Source: Citricoccus muralis
GTDB lineage: Bacteria > Actinomycetota > Actinomycetes > Actinomycetales > Micrococcaceae
Reading direction: 5' to 3'
DNA: 64,000 nt
Assembly: GCF_029637705.1 (NCBI RefSeq)
Contig: NZ_CP121252.1
Coordinates: 1,736,001-1,800,000, forward strand
Part shown: positions 57,750 to 64,000 of the stretch, in pieces
Layout: each line of letters starts with the position of its first letter
How positions within the stretch are numbered: position 1 is the stretch's first letter
Made by a program: the position numbers and the translations under genes
Notes under the pieces: model-generated
What the model was told of the DNA's origin: nothing
Databases searched by the model: none
What the model saw: only the letters and a program-made list of their open reading frames with translations

Positions 57750-58066
57750 CAGTTCAAACCGTTCCGGTCCTGACGCTTCTGCGCGAAGAAGCTCGCGGCT
57801 TTTCCCAGGAACTCATTGTCCTTTCTGGCCTCGTAGAGTTCCTTCGTTAGCTTCGCGTTCTCAGCTTCAAGCTCCTCGACGGTGCGTCGTTTCGTTGGCT
57901 GGCGAGACTCGCGCTCGATCTTCACCCACCGGCCAAGTGACTGTTCTCCAACGCCGATCTCTTCGGCGACAGCTCGGATGCTGCGATCGGTATCGATCAC
58001 CAATCGAGCGGCTTCTCTTTTGAATTCCGGGGTAAAGCTCCGGCGTTTACTCGTCATGGTTCTCAT
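57749..58066 (-). CDS. IS3-2 OrfA, transposase helix-turn-helix subunit
   Basis: The 105-residue DNA-binding subunit has SKRRSFTPEFKREAARLVID, a helix-turn-helix (SIRAVAEEIGVGEQSLGRWV) and a heptad tail (VEELEAENAKLTKELYEARK). ATG 58066 has GGAAGG at 7 bases. Its product would pair with OrfB to form the transposase. Confidence 0.9.
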   Translation of the reverse strand: MRTMTSKRRSFTPEFKREAARLVIDTDRSIRAVAEEIGVGEQSLGRWVKIERESRQPTKRRTVEELEAENAKLTKELYEARKDNEFLGKAASFFAQKRQDRNGLN

Positions 58067-59346
58067 CGTGACACCTTCCTGGTAACAGCCACAGCCGCCA
58101 CCTTGCTCAGATGTCCACTAATTCAGGGTAAGCCCAGCTGTTGCTGGCGGGATCTGTGGGAAATACCTCTCAGTATCGATGGTTGATTGGTTAGACGCCA
58201 TGGAAGCCACTGGTGATCTCGTCTATGGCCAGGACCGATACAGCCAGCACGTCCGTGATGAGCTGCTCACTATTTCAGCAGCGACCATTGACCGGCATCT
58301 GAAACCTCTGCGGGATCAAGACCCGATTCGAGGTAAATCCGCCACCAAACCGGGGGCGCTGTTACGGAACTCAATCAGTGTGCGCAAAGCCGGTGACGAG
58401 ATTGAAGCTGAACCAGGATTCTTCGAAGTCGATACCGTCGCTCATTGCGGCCCCACCCTGAAGGGCGAGTTCGCTCGCACGGTGAATTTCACTGACATGT
58501 ACACCGGGTGGGTGTTCACCACCGCGATCAAGAACAATTCCCAGACCCACATCGTCTCTGCTTTCGAGAAGTTCCTCGAAGCGGTCCCGTTCATGGTCAC
58601 CGGAATCGATTCCGATAACGGTAGCGAGTTCATCAACCACGAGGTACTGGGCTGGAGCGCTCAGAAGAAGATTTTCTATACCCGCTCTCGGCCTTATCAG
58701 AAGAATGATCAAGCCACGATTGAGTCGAAGAACAACCACCTGGTGCGCCGGTATGGGTTCTACTACCGGTACGACACCCCTCACCAGCGTGAGTTGTTGA
58801 ATCAGTTATGGCCACTGGTGTGTGACCGGCTGAATTACTACACCCCCACGAAGAAACCCATCGGCTACACCACTGATGCGGTCGGGCGCCGGAAACGGGT
58901 CTACGACAAGCCCTTATCGCCGTATCACCGACTCCTAGCCGCGGGCGTGCTTAGCCCGGCCCAAGAGGCCGAGCTCGTAGCGTATAAAGCCTCGCTGAAC
59001 GTGGTCGAGATCGCTCGTAAGATCACCTCGATCCAGCACCGATTGATCGAGAACGCGAAAGAACCCACCCGACGGCTAGAACGCGAACTGGAATACGCGG
59101 CCGCTGCGGCCATGCCCGACGCGGAATGGATCAAGATCGATCAACGCCGAGCCCGTAGCGCCTAACCACAACACCGTTTCGCGGGGACTTTTCCATGAGG
59201 CACGAGGAATCATTTCCCGGGGACTTGACGATGAGGCACCACGCGCGTGACCCCCGCGGAGAAGTTCACCGGACAGACACGGAGCTGTCATGCGTCCGTC
59301 ATGTCGTGGTCGACGCGGTGTCGGTCTGGGTCGAGACCATGCAGAT

Positions 59347-60492
59347 ATGAGGATTCAGATGGTCGCAGAATCATTTCTTCCGCTGATGAATGGAGTCACT
59401 AACTCCGTTCTCCGTCTCGTCGACGAATACGCCGCCGCTGGCCATGATCTCTCGATCATCGCACCGAAGCAGCGCGGCGCCGATCGGTTCTTGCGCACCT
59501 CCTCCGGACGTAAGGTGCGGGTCCGCCGAGTGCCCTCCCTGCCGATGCTCGGTTACGGGGACGTGCGGATCGCCACCACGAACGTCTCCCAGCTGCGGCG
59601 CAAAATCGCCGATTTCGCCCCCGACGTCCTGCACCTGGCCTCCCCCACCCTGTTGGGTGGCCGCGCCGTCGTCGCCGGACAACGCTTAGGCATCCCCACC
59701 GTGGCGGTCTACCAAACCGACATCCCCGGTTACACCGCCAAGTACGGAATGCCGTTCTTGGAATCCGCCAGCTGGCAGCTGCTGCGGGATGTGCACAATC
59801 GAGCCACTCTGACCTTGGCTCCCTCGACGGCGACCCGGGACCAGCTGAAAGCCCACGACATTGAGCGGGTGCACCTGTGGCGCCGCGGTGTGGACACCTC
59901 CCTGTTCTCCCCCCGCCACCGCGATGCGAGCCTGCGCGCCGAACTCGCTTCGGACTACGAGCGGATCGTGATGTACGTGGGCCGGCTGGCCGCGGAAAAA
60001 CAGGTGGAAGATCTGAGGGTACTGCATGATACCCCCGGTGTCCGCGTGGTCATTATCGGCGAGGGCCCCGAAGAGCCGACCCTGCGGGCGCTGATGCCGC
60101 GGGCCCGTTTCCGCGGGTTCCGCTCCGGCACGGATCTCGCCCGGCACCTGGCCACCGCCGATGTGTTTGTGCACACGGGGGAACTGGAGACCTTCTGCCA
60201 GACCATTCAGGAAGCCATGGCCTCCGGTGTGCCCGCCATCGCCCCGCGCAGCGGCGGACCGATCGACTTAATCTCCCCCAGCCGCACCGGCTGGCTTTAC
60301 ACCCCCGGCCAGCTCGATGAACTCGTCAGCGCGTCCCGAGATTTGCTTTTCGACGACGCCAAGCGCGCCTCCTTTGGTGAAGCCGCACTGGAATCGGTGC
60401 GCAGGCGGACCTGGCCGGTGCTGGCCGAACAGCTGATGGGGTACTACGAGCAGGCGATCCAGGCGCAGCAGCTGGCCCCACTGCCCCGCTGA
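59347..60492 (+). CDS. GT4 glycosyltransferase (mannosyltransferase-like)
   Basis: The 381-residue GT-B enzyme has a start pattern common in actinobacterial GT4 proteins (MRIQMVAESFLPLMNGVTNS), an acceptor domain, LWRRGVDTSLF at the hinge, and the donor site with VMYVGRLAAEKQVEDL, VIIGEGPEE and ETFCQTIQEAMASGVPAIA (E-x7-E). Close family members add mannose to phosphatidylinositol or diacylglycerol glycolipids, but the acceptor is not readable here. The frame is open to an earlier ATG at 59290, close to the IS end. I prefer 59347 by homology. Confidence 0.82.
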   Translation: MRIQMVAESFLPLMNGVTNSVLRLVDEYAAAGHDLSIIAPKQRGADRFLRTSSGRKVRVRRVPSLPMLGYGDVRIATTNVSQLRRKIADFAPDVLHLASPTLLGGRAVVAGQRLGIPTVAVYQTDIPGYTAKYGMPFLESASWQLLRDVHNRATLTLAPSTATRDQLKAHDIERVHLWRRGVDTSLFSPRHRDASLRAELASDYERIVMYVGRLAAEKQVEDLRVLHDTPGVRVVIIGEGPEEPTLRALMPRARFRGFRSGTDLARHLATADVFVHTGELETFCQTIQEAMASGVPAIAPRSGGPIDLISPSRTGWLYTPGQLDELVSASRDLLFDDAKRASFGEAALESVRRRTWPVLAEQLMGYYEQAIQAQQLAPLPR

Positions 60493-60495
60493 CCC

Positions 60496-62022
60496 TCAGG
60501 CGTCGTCGAGGAGCCACCCCTGGGCGTGGACAACGGCGCGAGCCCAGCGCCGCCTCAGTGCCTCACGCTGTTCCGGGGCCATGGCAGGCTCCCATCGTTG
60601 GCCGGTGACACAGAGCTCGCGCAGCTGATCCAGATCCGTCCAGACCCCGTGCCCCAGTCCCGCGGCGTACGCTGCGCCCAGTGCGGTGGTCTCCACGTTC
60701 CGTGGCCGCTGGACCGGCACGCCCAGCACATCCGCCTGAAATTGCATCAGCTCGTCGTTGACGCTCATCCCGCCATCGGCCCGAATCACCTCCGGAGTCA
60801 GACCCGTGTCTTCGACGACGGCGGCCAGCACGTCCCGGGTCTGAAAGGCGGTAGCTTCCAGGGCCGCGCGCGCAATGTGCCCGGCCGTGGCGTACCCGGT
60901 CAGGCCAATAATCAGCCCCCGGGCGTCCGGGCGCCAGTGCGGGGCGAACAATCCAGAGAAGGCCGGGACGAAGTACACGCCACCGTTATCGGTGACGGTG
61001 CCCGCCAGTCGTTCGACGTCCTCGGAGGTGGTAATCACCCCCAGATTGTCACGCAACCACTGCACCACCGACCCGGCCTGGGCGATCGAGCCCTCCAGGG
61101 CATACATCGGGGCCTCCCCGTCGAGCTGATAGGCCACAGTGGAGAGCAGACCGTGTTCCGAGCGCACCACCTCCGCACCGGTGTTGTGCAGCAGGAAACA
61201 ACCGGTGCCGTACGTATTCTTCACCTCGCCCGGGGCGAACACCGCCTGCCCGAACGCGGCCGACTGCTGGTCGCCCAGGATCCCGGTCACTCGCACGCCC
61301 GCCAGCGGCACCCGGGCCGACACCGCGCCAAAGTCAGAAACTGAAGCCCGGATCTCCGGCAGCATCGGCCCCAGCTGTTCCGGGTCCAGCCCGAAGTGCG
61401 CCCCGAGTTCTGGCCGCCACTGCCCGGTCTCCAGATCCATGAGCAAGGTGCGGGAAGCGTTGGTGATGTCGGTGGCGTGCACCCCGCCGTGGACCCCACC
61501 GGTGAGGTTCCACAGCAGCCAGGTGTCCATGGTGCCGAAGCGCAGCGTGCCCCGCTCGGCCGCTAACCGTGCCGGCTCGGAATATTCCAGAATCCAGGCG
61601 ATTTTCGGCGCGCAGAAATACGATGCCAACGGCAAACCGGTGATTCGGCGCAGCTCATCGGCGTCTTCGCTCTCACGCACCCTGGCGAGCAGGTCGTCGG
61701 TGCGGGTGTCCTGCCAGACAATGGCTCGGTGCACGGGTCGACCCGTCTCCACGTCCCAGAGCACGGTAGTCTCACGCTGGTTCGTGATGCCGATGCAGGC
61801 AATGTCCTCGGCGGACATGCCCGCGCGCGCCGTCACCAAACCCATCAGTTCCCGGACGGTGTTCCAGATCTCGACGGCATCGTGCTCCACCCACCCGGGT
61901 TGCGGGAAATGTTGCCGATGCTCGCGCTGGGCGGAGCTGAGCACCCGGGCGCGTTCGTCGTAGATCACCACCCGTGAGGAGGTGGTGCCCTGGTCGATAC
62001 TCATGATCGCGCTCGCCGTCAT
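60496..62022 (-). CDS. glpK: glycerol kinase
   Basis: A FGGY-family kinase that phosphorylates glycerol to glycerol 3-phosphate. The 508-residue protein has the N-terminal phosphate loop SIDQGTTSSRVVIYD, TNQRETTVLWD, the glycerol-site WQDTRT, and the C-terminal ATP-site AYQLDGEAPMYALEGSIAQAG and RADGGMSVNDELMQFQADVL. ATG 62022 is chosen because the open upstream frame (55 codons) runs over the divergent hydrolase gene. No glpF or glpD is adjacent. Confidence 0.95.
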   Translation of the reverse strand: MTASAIMSIDQGTTSSRVVIYDERARVLSSAQREHRQHFPQPGWVEHDAVEIWNTVRELMGLVTARAGMSAEDIACIGITNQRETTVLWDVETGRPVHRAIVWQDTRTDDLLARVRESEDADELRRITGLPLASYFCAPKIAWILEYSEPARLAAERGTLRFGTMDTWLLWNLTGGVHGGVHATDITNASRTLLMDLETGQWRPELGAHFGLDPEQLGPMLPEIRASVSDFGAVSARVPLAGVRVTGILGDQQSAAFGQAVFAPGEVKNTYGTGCFLLHNTGAEVVRSEHGLLSTVAYQLDGEAPMYALEGSIAQAGSVVQWLRDNLGVITTSEDVERLAGTVTDNGGVYFVPAFSGLFAPHWRPDARGLIIGLTGYATAGHIARAALEATAFQTRDVLAAVVEDTGLTPEVIRADGGMSVNDELMQFQADVLGVPVQRPRNVETTALGAAYAAGLGHGVWTDLDQLRELCVTGQRWEPAMAPEQREALRRRWARAVVHAQGWLLDDA

Positions 62023-62065
62023 GTTCGCCAGCATACCGACCCGCACCGGACAGTAGGCTGAGGAC

Positions 62066-63181
62066 ATGAGTGTTCCCGATGCTCCCCCGATTCGCTGGCG
62101 CGACCGCATCTTCCCCCCGGCTCCCCCGGCCGACACCGCGGAGATCACCGGCGCCCCGGCACAGGAACCCGAACGCCTGGATGTCAATTATCCGGACCCG
62201 GTGTCAGCCCGGACGTCACGGTACACGGTGTGGCGCTACCCGGCCCGTCTGGCTGCTGGAGAGACGGCTCGCCGCACGATGGTGTGGGTGCACGGTTTTC
62301 GCGGGGATCACCACGGCCTGGCGCTGATCGCCGATGTGCTTTCGGCTTGCGACGACGACGTCGAAGTGCTGGTACCCGATCTCCCCGGCTTCGGGGACTC
62401 TGCGGCGTTTCCCGACGCCGAGCATTCGGTGCACCACTACGTGGATGCCCTGGATTCCGGGCTGGGCGAACTGCTGGCGCCGCGGCGTCGTGACACCGCC
62501 CGGCCTTGGTTGCTGGGGCATTCCTTCGGTTCGGTGGTGGCCTCGCATTGGGCAGCCCGCTCCCCGGAGAGTTGGGCCGGGTTGGCGCTGGTCAATCCGA
62601 TTTCCGAACCAGCGCTGAGCCCGGGCAGCACGCTCACCGAACGCTGGGCCGCCCGGTTGGCGCAGGGGTATTACGAGGCTGCGGCGGCCCTGCCACAGCG
62701 CCTGGGTCGCGGACTCCTGGCTCATCCGGGCGTGGTGTGGGCGACGGGGACGTTCATGTCGCGCACCGCCGATCGTCGAATTCTGGCGTACACCCACGAT
62801 CAGCATCAGCGCTATTTCTCCAACTTCGCCTCCCGGGCAATGCTGGTGGAGGCGTACCGGTCGTCGGTGACGGGGACCGTGCTGGACGCGGCTTCGGAGT
62901 TGCGGTTGCCGGTGTTGCTGATCGCCGGGGACCAGGATCCGTTGGGCACCCCGGAGTCTCAACAACTCTTAGCTGCCCGCATCGCGGAGGCCTCGATGTC
63001 GGTGCGGTTAGAGATGCTGCACGGTGTGGGACACCTGATTCACTATGAGCGCCCGGTGGAGGTGGTGCGGCTGCTGCGCTCGTGGATGCAGCAACAGACC
63101 GCGATTCCGAAAGTGGGCTCAAAGGATGTCGACGGGGTCGATCCGCAGTCGCACGGCGCCGTCGGTGCGACGGGCCGATGA
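62066..63181 (+). CDS. alpha/beta hydrolase
   Basis: The 371-residue protein has MVWVHGFRGDHHGLALIADV (oxyanion region), DLPGFGDS, the nucleophile elbow LLGHSFGSVVASHW, a helical cap with TFMSRTADRRILAYTHDQH, VLLIAGDQDPLG (acid) and LHGVGHLIHYERP (catalytic His). The active-site set is complete. The last ~20 residues (VGSKDVDGVDPQSHGAVGAT) are beyond the fold and overlap priA by 63 bases on the opposite strand. It is divergent from glpK across 43 bases. Substrate unknown. Confidence 0.8.
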   Translation: MSVPDAPPIRWRDRIFPPAPPADTAEITGAPAQEPERLDVNYPDPVSARTSRYTVWRYPARLAAGETARRTMVWVHGFRGDHHGLALIADVLSACDDDVEVLVPDLPGFGDSAAFPDAEHSVHHYVDALDSGLGELLAPRRRDTARPWLLGHSFGSVVASHWAARSPESWAGLALVNPISEPALSPGSTLTERWAARLAQGYYEAAAALPQRLGRGLLAHPGVVWATGTFMSRTADRRILAYTHDQHQRYFSNFASRAMLVEAYRSSVTGTVLDAASELRLPVLLIAGDQDPLGTPESQQLLAARIAEASMSVRLEMLHGVGHLIHYERPVEVVRLLRSWMQQQTAIPKVGSKDVDGVDPQSHGAVGATGR

Positions 63182-64000
63182 GGCCGCGCGTGCGGAGCGC
63201 AACACGGCGGTGACCTCGGCGGCCACCTTGTAGGGGAAGAACAGCAGCGCCCGGTAGTCACCGGTGCCGTGGGGTTCGTCCTCGCTGAGCGGGGTGGGAC
63301 CGATCCACGGGCTGTGGGCGGCATGGTACGGCAACTGAACGGCGTCGATGAAGCGTTGCAGTGCAGGGCGCGGGCCCAAAATTTCGGCGCTGCGCATGGC
63401 CGGCGGCAGCTGGAGGTGCACACGTTCGGCGAGTTCCCGGGAAGCGAAGCTCACCGGGTTCATACGGACCAGGGCACCGACGACGTCTTCGCGTGCGGCG
63501 GTGACCACCACGGTGCCGCCCTGAGAGGCGGGACGGACGAGGGTGGCGGCGCGCATCCAGTGACCGAGCACGGTTTCTGGGACCCGCAGTCCTTCACGTT
63601 GCAGTTGGGAATCGCCGTCAAGCAACAGGGCCGAGGCGTAGCCGCCGTCGGCCACCGGTTCGGCGCCCGTGGTGGCCACCACGAGGGCGGGTTCGGCGTC
63701 AACGGTGGTGAGCATATGGTCGGCCGAGGAGGACAACACCGGAACCTGCGGGAAGGCTCGTCCCAACTCTTCGGCGGTGCGGTCCACACCGCGGGCGCCA
63801 GCGCGGAGGCGCGGGGACCCACATTCGGTGCAACGGAACTGGCGATCGTGACGTCCGCACCACCGGCAGGATGCTTCGCCGCGGTGGGCAGCCACCTGGT
63901 TCGGATAGGTCAAGGGGCCGGCGCAGGTGCGACAGCGCGCCGGGTTGCGACAGGATTCGCAGAGCAGGCCAGGAATGAATCCGGAGCGCCCCACCTGGAC
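63119..64000 (-). CDS. priA: primosomal protein PriA, C-terminal part (runs off the window)
   Basis: About 294 residues are visible; the frame stays open to the window edge, so the N-terminal DNA-binding domain and most of the helicase core lie outside. The visible zinc region has the cysteine pattern CESCRNPARCRTC ... CRWCG ... CTECGS, typical of PriA. It is followed by a helicase-like second lobe (AFPQVPVLSSSAD; ALLLDGDSQLQ) without clear helicase motifs, as in actinobacterial PriA, which is thought to lack helicase activity. Its product restarts stalled replication forks. Confidence 0.82.
   Translation of the reverse strand, partial: VQVGRSGFIPGLLCESCRNPARCRTCAGPLTYPNQVAAHRGEASCRWCGRHDRQFRCTECGSPRLRAGARGVDRTAEELGRAFPQVPVLSSSADHMLTTVDAEPALVVATTGAEPVADGGYASALLLDGDSQLQREGLRVPETVLGHWMRAATLVRPASQGGTVVVTAAREDVVGALVRMNPVSFASRELAERVHLQLPPAMRSAEILGPRPALQRFIDAVQLPYHAAHSPWIGPTPLSEDEPHGTGDYRALLFFPYKVAAEVTAVLRSARAASSARRTDGAVRLRIDPVDIL

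Larger units (their letters stand above)
56806..58136 (-). mobile_element. IS3-family element IS3-2
   Basis: The element is 1331 bp. Terminal repeats are TGGGCTTGCCCGCAAGTTGT on the left and, read inward from the right, TGGGCTTACCCTGAATTAGT, both continuing into GGACAT. A 4-base target duplication GCTG is at 56802-56805 and 58137-58140. It has the same architecture as IS3-1 (17961-19300) but clearly different sequence. Confidence 0.9.
56526..59165 (+). pseudogene. DDE (rve-type) transposase, interrupted by IS3-2
   Basis: The N-terminal part (56526-56805) reads MPDKDVSLATRVEITKKYAE with a helix-turn-helix-like region. The catalytic part resumes at 58141. Removing 56806-58140 (the IS3 plus one copy of GCTG) joins them in frame as QRVWAVAGGICGKYLSV, giving 434 codons without a stop. 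The three acids are in FFEVDTVAHCG, GIDSDNGSEF and ATIESKNN. Apart from the insertion the gene looks intact. Confidence 0.85.
56431..59239 (+). mobile_element. insertion sequence with DDE transposase and doubled ends, interrupted by IS3-2
   Basis: Each end has two copies of a CTCAT...AGTCCCC motif. On the left they are CTCATGGAAAGTCCCCGCG (56435) and CTCATAAAAAAGTCCCCGG (56470). On the right, read inward from 59239, they are CTCATCGTCAAGTCCCCGGG and CTCATGGAAAAGTCCCCGCG. Without IS3-2 the element is about 1.5 kb. I cannot name its IS family with certainty. No target duplication is clear at the outer flanks. Confidence 0.75.

Overview
The window is chromosomal DNA from a high-GC actinobacterium, most likely of the order Micrococcales (Micrococcaceae-like). 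Evidence for this: RbpA, a polyprenol-phosphate-mannose synthase, a diheme QcrC with QcrA and QcrB and the small CtaF subunit, the actinobacterial families DUF3043, DUF3054 and DUF3097, a CG0192-type cap protein and an actinobacterial PriA. Genus-level assignment is not possible from this sequence alone. Most of the window is dense housekeeping coding sequence, with 4-11 base start/stop overlaps and many GTG starts.

Layout. 1-7.1 kb: end of a HelY-type helicase, an amidohydrolase-like gene without metal ligands, ppm, then rbpA, SPFH and nfeD on the minus strand, a FadH-like flavoprotein and a CG0192-type protein. 7.3-14.6 kb: aroD, DUF3054, an Lrp-type effector domain, trpD, then ctaE-qcrC-qcrA-qcrB. 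22.8-25.8 kb: the convergent ctaC-ctaD-ctaF set. Together these two sets encode the cytochrome bc1-aa3 respiratory chain.

The space between the convergent respiratory operons (14.57-22.76 kb) is an insertion-sequence graveyard and nest. An IS3 element (17961-19300) sits in an IS21 element (IS21-B, 15847-19844), which sits in a second IS21 element (IS21-A, 15361-21527). Remnants of at least three older IS21 elements surround these. Both inner insertions can be undone base for base from their target duplications. A second nest at 56.4-59.2 kb is an IS3 element inside a DDE transposase gene.

26-47 kb: erpA, an M20 dipeptidase, DUF3043 and pyrD, then a long minus-strand run hrcA-dnaJ-rsmE-phoH-ybeY-CBS protein-era-leuA-recO-uppS (stress control, rRNA maturation, leucine synthesis, lipid carrier). 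hrcA carries a CIRCE operator. leuA is preceded by an unannotated 34-residue leader peptide with four consecutive Leu codons and an 11-bp long-range stem. 41.4-48.3 kb: DUF3097, DUF4870, a frameshifted DUF808 gene, hemW, lepA, a solitary PemK/MazF-like gene and rpsT. 48.4-56.3 kb: leuS-degV-comEA-comEC-holA on the minus strand. 59.3-64 kb: a GT4 glycosyltransferase, glpK, an alpha/beta hydrolase and the C-terminal part of priA.

I found no tRNA, rRNA, CRISPR array, prophage or defence island. No clearly new multi-gene system is visible. The most informative unlabelled signals are the leuA leader and the reconstructable IS nests.
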